Source of the DNA: Trichomonas vaginalis G3
Taxonomy: Eukaryota; Parabasalia; Trichomonadida; Trichomonadidae
Reading direction: 5' to 3'
Assembly (NCBI RefSeq): GCF_026262505.1
Contig: NC_067204.1
Coordinates: 992,001-1,056,000, forward strand
DNA length: 64,000 bases
The position numbers and the translations under genes are program-made. Shown here piece by piece: positions 51,284-60,023 of the stretch; the first letter of the stretch is position 1, and the number at the start of each line of letters is the position of its first letter. The notes under the pieces were generated by a model that worked only from the letters and a program-made list of their open reading frames with translations, was not told the DNA's origin and searched no databases.

Positions 51284-52072
51284 ATGGCAGAAGACATAGT
51301 GGTTTATACTATTACGACTAAAAACCCTGAGTCATATAATTCTATAACAACAAACTTACAAAGTCCTCAAGGACGATATTGTAAACTGACCTTAAACACG
51401 ATGACGACTAAAGCCTGTTTTGCTCTTTTGACACCAGAAGACTTTGTTGTTGTGAATGGTAAAAAATACTTCTTTGAAGATACTTACTCAGATATACCAC
51501 CAACAGGTTTTGTTGACTTATTTAATACTTTAAGGACGGATGTAACATGTGCTGCAACTAGAGCAGGTTTCATTATGTTTGGATGTCCGACTGAGTTTAC
51601 TATAAACGATATGAGCTATAATACAAAACTTATATCTGGTTTTTACTACCAACAGTTTCCTATAACAGGAAAAGGTGTCATACAAGGAATGTCTATTCCA
51701 TTGACTTTAAGTACACCTATTTTATATATTGTTTCAAACTTAGGTTCAAAGTGCTATTCGAATGTCGACAGAAACTACTATGACCAAAAGATACTCATGC
51801 GTATAAACAACACTTTCTCTGCTGGTTTGCCTATTGTTCATTCGAATGCAGAGTTTTCAGCTTTAGTAAACTCAAACACTTTAGCAAACATAAACTTAAC
51901 CTTAGTTGACGCAAACTTTGTTCCTGTAAAACTTTTATGTCCTATGTATTTGTCAATGACGGCAGAAAGTTTCGAATTGGAAGATGCAACTGGTGAAAGT
52001 ATTGTATTACAAGAACAACTTCAACAACAAATAGCTCAAGAACAACAAATGCAACAAATAGCTCAAGAATAA
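51284..52072 (+). CDS. Maverick beta-rich 262-residue protein, probable minor capsid protein
   Basis: Begins MAEDIVVYTITTKNPESYNS. Beta-strand-rich throughout (GRYCKLTLNTMTTKACFALL, PILYIVSNLGSKCYSN, LANINLTLVDANFVPVKLL). It ends in a Gln/Glu-rich repeat (QQQIAQEQQMQQIAQE). Size and composition fit the single-jelly-roll penton-like minor capsid protein of Polintons, but no diagnostic motif is visible. It lies between the 193-residue gene and the helicase, and it looks whole. Confidence 0.55.
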   Translation: MAEDIVVYTITTKNPESYNSITTNLQSPQGRYCKLTLNTMTTKACFALLTPEDFVVVNGKKYFFEDTYSDIPPTGFVDLFNTLRTDVTCAATRAGFIMFGCPTEFTINDMSYNTKLISGFYYQQFPITGKGVIQGMSIPLTLSTPILYIVSNLGSKCYSNVDRNYYDQKILMRINNTFSAGLPIVHSNAEFSALVNSNTLANINLTLVDANFVPVKLLCPMYLSMTAESFELEDATGESIVLQEQLQQQIAQEQQMQQIAQE

Positions 52073-52100
52073 AAAAAATATTTTTTTTATTTTTATAAAA
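52073..52100 (+). promoter_or_regulatory. AT-only promoter-like motif (AAAAATATTTTTTTT)
   Basis: A run of A followed by TATTTTTTTT immediately before the helicase ATG. Very similar motifs precede the 139-residue gene (53337-53360), the 304-residue gene (56150-56180, minus strand) and the polymerase gene (62580-62600, minus strand), and their counterparts in the left copy (for example 5070-5098). The recurring position suggests an element-encoded promoter or initiator class different from the host TCATTA type. Confidence 0.5.
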
Positions 52101-53336
52101 ATGTACAGAATAGATGTTTCAGATTTTTATGACTTCCAAGCATTCAGAAATATGTGTCCATTTCGAGACTATAACAAAGCAGTCGAGAATTTGAAACGTT
52201 TAGTCATTTATGTCGACTCTGCCCCAGAATGTTATGTCATGAAAGAATGGGATGTTGTCTTTAACAAACCAAGAGCAACAATAGTTTCAGAACAAGAATG
52301 TAGACAGAAACTTAAGAAAATAAAAGTCGTACAAGTTGGAATGAAGATGTTAGATGCTTGGGATATCTTATTGTCAAAGTTAGAAGATTTTTCAGTTCGA
52401 GGTATAAAGTTCTATACACCTTCTCCAAACTTCTATTCTATCTTCACTGGATATAAATACGAACAAGTAGAATGGAAAGAAAATGTTATAGAAGCTTGGT
52501 TAGACCATGTCAAAGAAATTATATGCAATGGAAACGAAAGAGTCTATGAGTATATCTTATGTTGGTTTGCAAACATCTTACAACATCCAAGTGCTAAAAA
52601 TGAAACTGCTCTCATTATAATTGGAAAACAAGGAACTGGTAAGAACACTTTCTTTACAGATATCTTATGCAAACTGTTAGAGGGCTATTCGAACCCTAAT
52701 ATGACAAACTTAGAAAACATCTGCGGTAAATTTAACTCTTCAATAGAGAATATGAAACTTATAGTATGTAACGAACTTCAAAGTATAGATACAACAAAGG
52801 TTTTAAACTCAGATGCTTTGAAGAGTCTTATAACAGACAAAGTTGGAGTTGTTGAAAGAAAATATAAAGACCAAAGAGTTTGTGAAAATGTTGCAAATTT
52901 CATCATGGTTTCAAACAATGTTGTTCCGATGAAGTTAGAAAGTTCTGACAGAAGATATGTAGTTGTCAGAACGTCAGATTCTCATATGCAAGATACAGAA
53001 TATTTTGACGACTTAGCAGAAACTTTGACACCTAACTTTTACAACCACTTGTTCTCATATTTCATGACATTAGATATTTCAAAGTTCAATCCAAGACAAA
53101 TTCCACATACCGAAGAGAGACAAACATTGTTAGAAGCAAACAAGAGTGTATATGAACTGTTTATAGATGAGACTAACTTTGAGTGTTTAGATGAAAGGTC
53201 ATTGTACGATGAATATAAACAATATTGTCAAGAATATGGTTATATGGCAGCGTCTAAACGAACATTCTTGGCAAATGTCAAAAATCTTTTAGACATACAG
53301 AACGGCGTATATACAAAGAAAAATTTTTCTGAGTAA
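52101..53336 (+). CDS. Maverick superfamily 3 helicase (DUF5906-like)
   Basis: The protein has 411 residues. After an unrecognised N-terminal 130 residues comes the SF3 core: IIIGKQGTGKNTFFTDIL (Walker A, about 170-188), LIVCNELQSIDTTKV (Walker B region, about 225-240), FIMVSNNVVPMKLESSDRRY (motif C and arginine finger, about 270-295). The C-terminal 100 residues (KRTFLANVKNLLDIQNG) resemble the winged-helix domain seen after such helicases. It is expected to unwind DNA during element replication with the polymerase encoded at 60433-62577. Not every Polinton lineage has this helicase. It looks whole. Confidence 0.85.
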   Translation: MYRIDVSDFYDFQAFRNMCPFRDYNKAVENLKRLVIYVDSAPECYVMKEWDVVFNKPRATIVSEQECRQKLKKIKVVQVGMKMLDAWDILLSKLEDFSVRGIKFYTPSPNFYSIFTGYKYEQVEWKENVIEAWLDHVKEIICNGNERVYEYILCWFANILQHPSAKNETALIIIGKQGTGKNTFFTDILCKLLEGYSNPNMTNLENICGKFNSSIENMKLIVCNELQSIDTTKVLNSDALKSLITDKVGVVERKYKDQRVCENVANFIMVSNNVVPMKLESSDRRYVVVRTSDSHMQDTEYFDDLAETLTPNFYNHLFSYFMTLDISKFNPRQIPHTEERQTLLEANKSVYELFIDETNFECLDERSLYDEYKQYCQEYGYMAASKRTFLANVKNLLDIQNGVYTKKNFSE

Positions 53337-53371
53337 ATTTAAAAAAAATATTTTTTTATCCGATAGAAAAG

Positions 53372-53791
53372 ATGACGAAATATATTTCAGTCAACAAGTA
53401 CATGTCAGGACTTAAAGAAGAACTAGACCCATTCGCTTATTTGAATGTTTACTTCTACCATTTTGAAAAGTCTTCATTTGACAAAGTTTGGAACATCGAA
53501 CCAGTTAAGTTTGCTATTGTGACTAAAAATGGTGCGAAATTTGAAGACTTAGACATAGAAGGTTTGTTAGCAGTCAAAGAAAATTTTGACAGAAGGTTTT
53601 CAAACCTTAAAGAAGGCAAAGCATACAAACTTGTTATACCTTATGAACCAAAGAAAGCAGACGACTATGAATATTATGAGTCTAAGATAGTTGAAGTTCA
53701 AGGTAAATTGGGTAAAAAGATTTTAGAGTCTAAGCCAGTGTTTGCTCCTAAAGAGGAAGAGAACATTGACATTGACCCAGAAATGTTCTAA
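53372..53791 (+). CDS. Maverick 139-residue protein, right copy
   Basis: Near-identical to 3380-3799, differing by a few residues (KYMSGLKEELD against KYMTEVKEELD). It follows the helicase by 35 bases in the same direction and has its own AT-only motif upstream. The C-terminus is acidic (EEENIDIDPEMF). No family recognised; a replication accessory role is a guess from position. It looks whole. Confidence 0.65.
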   Translation: MTKYISVNKYMSGLKEELDPFAYLNVYFYHFEKSSFDKVWNIEPVKFAIVTKNGAKFEDLDIEGLLAVKENFDRRFSNLKEGKAYKLVIPYEPKKADDYEYYESKIVEVQGKLGKKILESKPVFAPKEEENIDIDPEMF

Positions 53792-53811
53792 AAATAAAAT
53801 TTTATTTTTAC

Positions 53812-54257
53812 ATGTCAAATTTCTTTTTCTCTGGCTCTGGTTCAGGTTCTTTCTCTCTTCTACTTTCTTTTCTTTCTTTTCTCTCTTCTTCTTCTTTTCT
53901 GGTGGAGTTATGTCAAATTCTCAGAACCATATTTATGTAAAAGTTCTTTGTCCTTTAATAGCTCTTCTATTCTGTTTCTATTTCATCTTCAAGAACAGCG
54001 CATGTGTCTTCTTTGCATTCTAAGAACTTTTGTTGGACTTCATCTCTCCAAGAGGCGTCATCTCTGTCAACAAGTCTGTCATTGACAAACTTAAAGACTT
54101 CTCTGCCTAATGTTTTATGGTTCTTGTCATATTCCCAGAAACAGAACTTTAGAACAAATTCACCTTTCTTGTTTACACTATGTAAGATTTTATGGTCGAC
54201 AGATGTTTTGCTGTCGAAAAGTTTGTCTCGAATATAGATAGCGAAATCGCTAGACAT
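53812..54257 (-). pseudogene. Maverick Lys/Glu-tailed protein, right copy, broken
   Basis: Counterpart of 2909-3448, starting MSSDFAIYIRDKLFDSK at 54257 and divergent from the ATPase. The charged tail is present. Tail to tail with the 139-residue gene. Broken copy. Confidence 0.55.
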
Positions 54258-54293
54258 TTTCTAAAAGATAAAAATTTTAATTTTTCTAAAAAT

Positions 54294-55172
54294 ATGTTAG
54301 AAAAAAAGTTTGCTGACATTGACAAGAAATTTGAGAATGTTTTAAACAAGAACAAGAGGAAGTTAGAAAATGCTCAGATAAAGCCTATACATGACAAGTT
54401 CTTATTTGCTCAGAATGGTATAACAGGTCTAATTGCACCACCTGGGTCGGGTAAGACTTTCACTTATCTTAAAATGGCTGCACAACAACAAGAACTAGAT
54501 GAGAAGAACCCATTCTATGAGTTAGTTGTCATTTGTAGTACTTCTGGTCAATTTGACCAAACCGTCAATTCGTTCAAAGATATTATAAAGAAGTCTAAGT
54601 TAGTATGTATAAAGGATACTGAGTTGTTAGATTGGATAAAGAAGTACCAAAGAAGAGTTTTGAAGTACAATGCTATAAATGAGTATGTCAATTCGAAGTT
54701 TAAAGACCCAAATGAGGAAATGCAGAGAATATTAGAGAAGAAACACTTCAGAAACAAACAGAAAGAGATAGAATACATTTCGAAGAAATTGCAATCTTAC
54801 GATTGGAAGACATACCCTCATAGGTGTCTTCTTATCTTAGATGACTTTGCTTCTCATCCTTTGTTAAAGAATAGAGAACAAGACATGTGTCGAATTCTTA
54901 AGAAGCTCAGACACTTTAACATCTCAGTTGTCATTTGTGTACAGACAGCAAAGAGTTTAAGTAAGGATGTTAAAAGAATACTTACTGACATCATACTTTT
55001 CCCTGGATTGTCCGAAGACGATTTCATGGAACTTATGAAAGAGTCCATGGCAGGTAAGTTTGACAGACATGAACTATGGGAGAAGTACAAAGTCATACAA
55101 GACCCTCATACTTCTTTCAGAATTCACATCTACGCGAACAAAGTTCAAATTGTAAAAAGTCAGCAAAAATAA
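54294..55172 (+). CDS. Maverick packaging ATPase (FtsK/HerA, A32-like), right copy
   Basis: About 292 residues from MLEKKFADIDKK; this start avoids overlap with the divergent gene whose ATG is at 54257. Walker A GLIAPPGSGKTFTY is at about residues 44-57, Walker B CLLILDDFASHP at about 180-191, and a sensor-like SVVICVQTAKSL after it. It should package element DNA into capsids. It looks whole. After its stop comes a short palindromic GTTAGATCTAAC repeat. Confidence 0.87.
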   Translation: MLEKKFADIDKKFENVLNKNKRKLENAQIKPIHDKFLFAQNGITGLIAPPGSGKTFTYLKMAAQQQELDEKNPFYELVVICSTSGQFDQTVNSFKDIIKKSKLVCIKDTELLDWIKKYQRRVLKYNAINEYVNSKFKDPNEEMQRILEKKHFRNKQKEIEYISKKLQSYDWKTYPHRCLLILDDFASHPLLKNREQDMCRILKKLRHFNISVVICVQTAKSLSKDVKRILTDIILFPGLSEDDFMELMKESMAGKFDRHELWEKYKVIQDPHTSFRIHIYANKVQIVKSQQK

Positions 55173-55231
55173 TGTTTATGTTAGAATGTTAGATCTAACA
55201 TGTTTTCTAACATGTTTTCTAACATAACTAT
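55173..55231. repeat. GTTAGATCTAAC palindrome with ATGTTTTCTAAC repeats after the ATPase
   Basis: ATGTTAGATCTAACATG-type palindromes and three ATG(T)TTTCTAAC copies lie between the convergent ATPase and 304-residue genes. They are the same elements as at 56240-56400 and are related to the GGTTAGAAAAGAGGTTAGA units of the left copy. Confidence 0.7.
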
Positions 55232-56146
55232 TTACAAGCGTTTTACATGGTATATGTTGCGATGGTTCATGACTCTAAACAATTTCGTGGCTTCAATTTC
55301 TTCTTTTAGTACATCGAATGTTTTAACGATACCGAAAGTTTCTTTATACTTCTTCTTGACGTCAGATAGAAGGAAATCGTCAGCTGTTGGATAGTTTTTG
55401 TTTAGAAATGTCAACATGTCCATTTTATCTTCTGCTGGTTTCTCTGCTTCTTTCTTTAAATCTGCATAGTCGTTTCGCATACGTTCTATCTCTTTGACGG
55501 AGTAGTTATATTTCCTCATTGCTGCTTTACATTTAGAACATTGTGGGTTCATTTTTGCGTTATATTCTGAAACCTTACCTGCTAAAACAACTAAGGCGTC
55601 AATGGTTTTCTTCATCTCGAACATAGCGGGTCTTATTTGTTCGTTCCATACCTTACCCCTACTATCTTTATCTCTTATTTCCCAAACACATTTTGCAACT
55701 AATGAAACAAAGTTGTCGTAGGTCTTAAATTCTTCGGATTTGTAAAGGTCAGAGATGTTCTTATATACCATGTCGCAATCTTTGTCCATAACCTTATGGT
55801 TGCAATGAAAACCAAGGAATTCATAGTTAACCTTTCGTATGAACTTCTTTATTTCTACTGAGTCAGTCAGTCCGACTTCTATTTCATCGAATTCTGGAAT
55901 AGTGAGTTTTTGTTGTTGGATTTCAGGAAGTTTAGGTAAATGGTCAATAATATCCTGCATTTCATAAAGATACTGTTCATTTGTTTCATCTTTCGCACTA
56001 CAGTCTAAATTACTTGTTAAAAGTTCTTGCTTTATCTTCTGGATTTTTGTTTCGAAAGTATATGAAGAAGGAATGAAGCTTTTCATCTCTACTAACATTG
56101 AAGTTGGGTTCATGACTAACGAGTTTGGTGCTGTTGTTGCTAACAT
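55232..56146 (-). CDS. Maverick 304-residue protein
   Basis: Begins MLATTAPNSLVMNPTSMLVE. Mostly helical, with NPQCSKCKAAMRKYNYS as a possible half zinc knuckle near residue 205 and a helical end (LFRVMNHRNIYHVKRL). It is convergent with the ATPase and has an AT-only promoter-like motif upstream. The left copy has no counterpart. No family recognised. It looks whole. Confidence 0.6.
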   Translation of the reverse strand: MLATTAPNSLVMNPTSMLVEMKSFIPSSYTFETKIQKIKQELLTSNLDCSAKDETNEQYLYEMQDIIDHLPKLPEIQQQKLTIPEFDEIEVGLTDSVEIKKFIRKVNYEFLGFHCNHKVMDKDCDMVYKNISDLYKSEEFKTYDNFVSLVAKCVWEIRDKDSRGKVWNEQIRPAMFEMKKTIDALVVLAGKVSEYNAKMNPQCSKCKAAMRKYNYSVKEIERMRNDYADLKKEAEKPAEDKMDMLTFLNKNYPTADDFLLSDVKKKYKETFGIVKTFDVLKEEIEATKLFRVMNHRNIYHVKRL

Positions 56147-56199
56147 GTTCTTACAATAAAAATAAAAAATATTTTTTTAAAAAAACCAACTTTATTTTT

Positions 56200-56400
56200 T
56201 ATTTCGGGAAAATTCATGATTTTCGAGAGTTTTAGACCATGTTAGAAAACGTGTTAGAAAACATGTTAGATCTAACATTCTAACATAAACATTATTTTTG
56301 GTGTAAAATTCATGAAAATTCAAGAGTTTTAGACCATGTTAGAAAACGTGTTAGAAAACATGTTAGATCTAACATTCTAACATAAATTATATTTTTGCTG
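56200..56400. repeat. Two tandem ~95-bp repeats with palindrome GTTAGATCTAAC
   Basis: Two units of TTTTAGACCATGTTAGAAAA, CGTGTTAGAAAACATGTTAG, ATCTAACATTCTAACATAAA, joined by TTTTTGGTGTAAAATTCATG. They lie between two divergent genes (56146 minus, 56458 plus). The TTTTTGGTGTAAA box is shared with the 22-bp array block and with the left subterminal repeats. Confidence 0.85.
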
Positions 56401-56457
56401 AATTCAGCAACAAAATTCAAATTGTAAACGGTTTAATAGAAAAAGTGTTATTTTTTC

Positions 56458-56640
56458 ATGTCCGAAGACTCGAAGGTGCAACACTTCCAAAATACCGACG
56501 AACTCAGAAGAGCAGCATGGCAGTATGTTCTTGACAACTTCTTTGAGTTCTCCAGGCACACCTTGGAAAATGCTGAAGAACTCCGACACAGAGAATTTGG
56601 AGAAATTGCACTCCAATACTACTTGACAAACAAAGGGTAA
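56458..56640 (+). CDS. Small Maverick protein, 60 residues
   Basis: MSEDSKVQHFQNTDELRRAA to LQYYLTNKG. Helical and charged. It is followed by another small gene in the same direction after a duplicated ACAAAGGGTA. No family recognised. Confidence 0.5.
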   Translation: MSEDSKVQHFQNTDELRRAAWQYVLDNFFEFSRHTLENAEELRHREFGEIALQYYLTNKG

Positions 56641-56691
56641 ACAAAGGGTAAAATAAGACTAAAAACTTAACGTTTAAAAAGTGACATTTTT

Positions 56692-56892
56692 ATGAGCTCC
56701 GAGTCACCGAGAAAACTTGGTCAGATGTTAGCAGCTTACTTCCCTGAGGAGGATGGAAGCGTTACATACGTAAGGTTCAAAAACAACGAACCTGGAATTG
56801 CGTACCAAATTCGCAATTACATGACCATGGAAGAGTACGAAAGGTTTCTACAAGAGAAACCAGCTCTAAACAACTCAGAAAAGAAAGAATAA
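56692..56892 (+). CDS. Small Maverick protein, 66 residues
   Basis: MSSESPRKLGQMLAAYFPEE to NNSEKKE. An alpha/beta-looking small domain (GSVTYVRFKNNEPGIAYQI). Preceded by GTGACATTTTT. No family recognised. Convergent with the Pro-rich gene. Confidence 0.5.
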   Translation: MSSESPRKLGQMLAAYFPEEDGSVTYVRFKNNEPGIAYQIRNYMTMEEYERFLQEKPALNNSEKKE

Positions 56893-56920
56893 AAAGTTTA
56901 ACTCGTACTTGTTTATTTTT

Positions 56921-57523
56921 TTACTTGTATGGGCAAGCTGCAAGAATGAAGTCGACTATCTCAGTCTTTGTCTTGACCAGTTGGACTGCTCTTGCGAGTA
57001 CGTCTGTTTTGCGGTCTCCAGCTGGTGTCTGACCTTCGTAATTGCGCATGTTCTTGAGAGCTCCAACTGTAAATGGCTGTAAGATGAAGAGTCTCTCAGA
57101 CTGCTTGAGGTAGTCGTCTCTGTCTTTGACCGAATCTGTGGTACGAGTCGAATCGGTCGATTTGAGGGAAGAGACTGAAAGCCTGTCGTCTTCCATAGGG
57201 GCTGTGGCATACTCTTTGCGTAAACGGTTCAGACCTTCTTCGAACTCTTGGTCTCTCTTGGATTGAGATTGGAATTGGAATTGGGGTGGAGGGTTTGACA
57301 TGAACATCCAAGGGTTAGGGCAGTAAGGCATAGGCTGAGGAGGGTAGTTCGGGAAGCCTTGTAGTGGAAATTGGTAGTAACCTTGAGGTGGAAATTGGTA
57401 GTAATTCGGAGGTACTTGTTGGAACTGAGGTACTTGTTGGAACTGAGGTTGCTGAGGTGCAGGGGCTGGTGCTTTAGGTTCCTCTGGTTGGGATATGGGC
57501 TCGGTTGGTGGTACGTCGGACAT
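56921..57523 (-). CDS. Maverick Pro/Gln-rich protein, 200 residues
   Basis: Starts MSDVPPTEPISQPEEPKAPA at 57523; longer open frames upstream only run through the 22-bp array and are discounted. The N-terminal 100 residues are Pro/Gln/Tyr-rich (QVPQFQQVPPNYYQFPPQGY, NYPPQPMPYCPNPWMF), followed by a helical domain (DDYLKQSERLFILQPFTVGA, DVLARAVQLVKTKTEIVDFI). It could be a virion or assembly protein; unrecognised. It is divergent from the 121-residue gene across the array. It looks whole. Confidence 0.6.
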   Translation of the reverse strand: MSDVPPTEPISQPEEPKAPAPAPQQPQFQQVPQFQQVPPNYYQFPPQGYYQFPLQGFPNYPPQPMPYCPNPWMFMSNPPPQFQFQSQSKRDQEFEEGLNRLRKEYATAPMEDDRLSVSSLKSTDSTRTTDSVKDRDDYLKQSERLFILQPFTVGALKNMRNYEGQTPAGDRKTDVLARAVQLVKTKTEIVDFILAACPYK

Positions 57524-57525
57524 TG

Positions 57526-57952
57526 TCTTGAAACAATAAAACTTGTCTTGAAAAATAAAAGACTTGTCTTGAAACAATAAAAGACTTGTCTTGAAAAAGT
57601 AAAAGACTTGTCTTGAAAAAGAGATTGTCTTGAAAAAGTAAAAGACTTGTCTTGAAAAAGTAAAAGACTTGTCTTGAAAAAGTAAAAGACTTGTCTTGAA
57701 AAAGTAAAAGACTTGTCTTGAAAAAGTACGGGTATCGTCTGAAATCAAGACCACTGTTCTCAAATTTGAGAACTTTACACCAAAAAATTTCTTGAAAAAT
57801 AACGGGTCTTGTCTTGAAAAAGTAAAAGACTTGTCTTGAAAAAGTAAAAGACTTGTCTTGAAAAAGTAAAAGACTCGTCTTGAAAAAGTAAAAGACTCGT
57901 CTTGAAAAAGTAAAAGACTCGTCTTGAAAAAGTAAAAGACTCGTCTTGAAAC
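57526..57952. repeat. 22-bp tandem array between divergent genes, right copy
   Basis: About 16 copies of a unit with core AAAGACTTGTCTTGAAAAAG, interrupted by the same unique piece as in the left copy (with the GTTCTCAAATTTGAGAAC palindrome near 57755). Some units near the right end read GACTCGTCTT. The array fills exactly the gap between two start codons facing away from each other, so a regulatory role is likely. Confidence 0.88.
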
Positions 57953-57953
57953 A

Positions 57954-58319
57954 ATGACCGACATAGACCCAGCAGATGAGGCAATCTACCTTATAGAGAT
58001 AAATGAGCTAGTTAGGAACTACCTGAGCCATCTGAAGTCAAACAAGACCATTGCAGGCTGGGTGTCTGGAAGAAGTGCGCTTAAAATTGAAATTGACACT
58101 GGAATTGTCCTGCAAATACCAGAAAACACTCCTTTCGACGACATAAAAGAGATGAAGAAAGAAGTCCTCTTGAAGTTCTTTGCCAAGCGTCCTTGGATAC
58201 TACTTCCAAACAGAGAGAACCCAACTGTACGAATTGCCCAAATTCTCAGAGGACTCTTACACTTCTCGGGTCGGGCGTTCTTCATAAACACAGAGGGCGA
58301 CATCGTACCTTTACAGTAA
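57954..58319 (+). CDS. Maverick 121-residue protein
   Basis: MTDIDPADEAIYLIEINELV to GDIVPLQ. A compact alpha/beta-looking domain (ALKIEIDTGIVLQIPENTPF, VRIAQILRGLLHFSGRAFF). It starts two bases after the repeat array. In the left copy only its start region is kept beside the array. No family recognised. It looks whole. Confidence 0.6.
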   Translation: MTDIDPADEAIYLIEINELVRNYLSHLKSNKTIAGWVSGRSALKIEIDTGIVLQIPENTPFDDIKEMKKEVLLKFFAKRPWILLPNRENPTVRIAQILRGLLHFSGRAFFINTEGDIVPLQ

Positions 58320-58344
58320 ACATCTCATTTTAACTTCACTTTTT

Positions 58345-58631
58345 ATGTTTTTACTCACACTCGTACTCAACAGGTTTTGTGTACACACTATTCAACTGTG
58401 AACCTTGTATTGACCGGTCTTCCTGCAAATGCAAGTTCGGTCAATACACAATTTTATGGTGGCAAGAAAGACAGTGGGGAATGTTATTCTGACATCTGTT
58501 GTTGCGCTCGAGAGAGAATTGAAATTCCAGACCCAACTCCAACACCAACACTCAAGTTGCCAAAGACTCATGTGAAGAAGAAGCCTTCTGGTAAGTTTCT
58601 TATAGCCATATACATGGCACGCTTTGAGTAA
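58345..58631 (+). pseudogene. Maverick Cys/Pro-containing small gene, unclear start
   Basis: The open part encodes TGLPANASSVNTQFYGGKKD, ECYSDICCCARERIEI, and a PTPTPTLKLPKTH linker. There is no convincing start codon in the main frame. A small cysteine cluster may be structural. Family unknown; low confidence in the gene model. Confidence 0.35.
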
Positions 58632-58653
58632 AAACATTTTTTTCATTTTTTGA

Positions 58654-59220
58654 ATGAAGCAAGTTAAATTCGTCCCACACCAATCTCAATGGACCGATGA
58701 AGAGTTTCAAGCCATGGTTGAAGGCGTTGAGAACGACATAGACGGCGAACTTGAAGGAGCTCAAACCACAATTGCAACCAAAATTGCACAAGTCAAGGAA
58801 CAGATAGCTCCACTTAAAGCTACCAAAGCTACTCTTGACCTCATGGATAGTTACCGTTTAGAAGTAAAGAGTGGAATAAGACAATTAAAATTAAAACTTC
58901 TAAACTACGAAGCTATACTCCAAAAGTTAGCAGAAATGAGAAGACTTTACCAGAGCTACTTACATGTAAGGGACTTACCTTCAAGCAGTCCGACCAAAGA
59001 TGAATTTTCTGACATTGTCCCAATTTTGTCCGAAAGTCAGCTCAGATGTTTTGAACTGCTCCCAACATATCCAGAATATGAACGTTTGCCTGAACTCTTC
59101 CGCAATCTCAAAAAACGTTTTTTGGTTCTCATGTTCGAAACTTTTATCGGAAGAGACAACAAACGTTCAGAAGAAGAACAAGATATTATTTTAAACTTGT
59201 TGTATGACATAACGTCATAA
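58654..59220 (+). CDS. Maverick 188-residue helical protein
   Basis: MKQVKFVPHQSQWTDEEFQA to LLYDITS. Predominantly alpha-helical with a coiled-coil centre (IATKIAQVKEQIAPLKATKA, IRQLKLKLLNYEAILQKLAE). It lies in the cargo block unique to the right copy, followed 49 bases later by the HNH gene. No family recognised. It looks whole. Confidence 0.55.
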   Translation: MKQVKFVPHQSQWTDEEFQAMVEGVENDIDGELEGAQTTIATKIAQVKEQIAPLKATKATLDLMDSYRLEVKSGIRQLKLKLLNYEAILQKLAEMRRLYQSYLHVRDLPSSSPTKDEFSDIVPILSESQLRCFELLPTYPEYERLPELFRNLKKRFLVLMFETFIGRDNKRSEEEQDIILNLLYDITS

Positions 59221-59269
59221 CAAGCTTTTTGAAGTAAAACCGTCATTCTCAAACCACTTCATTTTTTCG

Positions 59270-59974
59270 ATGTCCGAACAAGCACCGAAGCCGAACACAA
59301 TGGCAGATGTCCTTTCAATGTTGCCAGACAAGCGCCCAGTTCAAATTCAAATTTTGAATTTGAAAGCTCATCTGACAAACACCGTTCAGACTCTCCAAAG
59401 TAGTCTTATGGAAGAGATGACCAAGCTCAAAGCCGATGTCCTCATGAACCAAGCTTCCAATGAGAAATGCCTGAATGATTTGACGGAAACCTTGCGCAAT
59501 TACGAGAGAGAAAACCGAGACCTTGCCAGACTCATCTACCGTTTCTTCGAAGAGATAGACGCCATCTGGAAGGTACTCGGAAAGGACAGAACCTCCAACA
59601 CCGTAATTCGTGAGTACCAAATTGAAGAAGGAATTGTCGAGGAAGAAGAGAAACACGAAGAAGAGGAAGAGGAAGAAGAGGAAGAAGAGAAACACGAAGA
59701 AGAGGAAGTTTGGGCAACCCTTGTTGCCGATGACGCTTACGAAATTTCCCAACCCTACCCATACCAAATCCGCAACAAGGAGACAGGCAAGGTTCTTACC
59801 CCAGTCCTCAACAACTTGGGACACTTGAACCTTAACCTTCGGAATCGCGGTTCAATTTCCATGGGCAAGCTTGTCGCAATTCAATGGGTTCCAAATCCAG
59901 ACAAGAAGACGAGGGTCAGACACATTGACGGTGACAAGCTCAACAACCGTAAGGAGAACCTCGAGTGGTTCTAA
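59270..59974 (+). CDS. NUMOD4/HNH-type protein with coiled-coil start and acidic linker
   Basis: The protein has 234 residues. An N-terminal helical part (about 20-110) is followed by a run of Glu with two KHEEE motifs (about 125-145). Then comes a NUMOD4-like segment (YEISQPYPYQIRNKETGKVL, about 157-176) and an HNH_3-like segment (LVAIQWVPNPDKKTRVRHID, then GDKLNNRKENLEW). In mobile homing endonucleases this pair binds and nicks DNA with a His and Asn metal centre. Here the gene ends right after NLEWF, where longer relatives continue. A nuclease or a DNA-binding structural role is possible. Confidence 0.65.
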   Translation: MSEQAPKPNTMADVLSMLPDKRPVQIQILNLKAHLTNTVQTLQSSLMEEMTKLKADVLMNQASNEKCLNDLTETLRNYERENRDLARLIYRFFEEIDAIWKVLGKDRTSNTVIREYQIEEGIVEEEEKHEEEEEEEEEEEKHEEEEVWATLVADDAYEISQPYPYQIRNKETGKVLTPVLNNLGHLNLNLRNRGSISMGKLVAIQWVPNPDKKTRVRHIDGDKLNNRKENLEWF

Positions 59975-60023
59975 GAGTAAAAAAATTTTATTTTAGGGGG
60001 AAACCCCGAGTAAATTTAGGTGT

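Noticed and set aside
54192-54293. Upstream extension of the ATPase start (MVDRCFAVEKF...)
   Set aside because: It is the antisense reading of the divergent gene that starts at 54257; starting at MLEKKF removes the overlap in both copies.
59532-59828. Frames rich in Arg/Lys or Leu/Pro over the acidic linker of the HNH gene
   Set aside because: Shifted readings of the GAAGAGGAA-rich linker.
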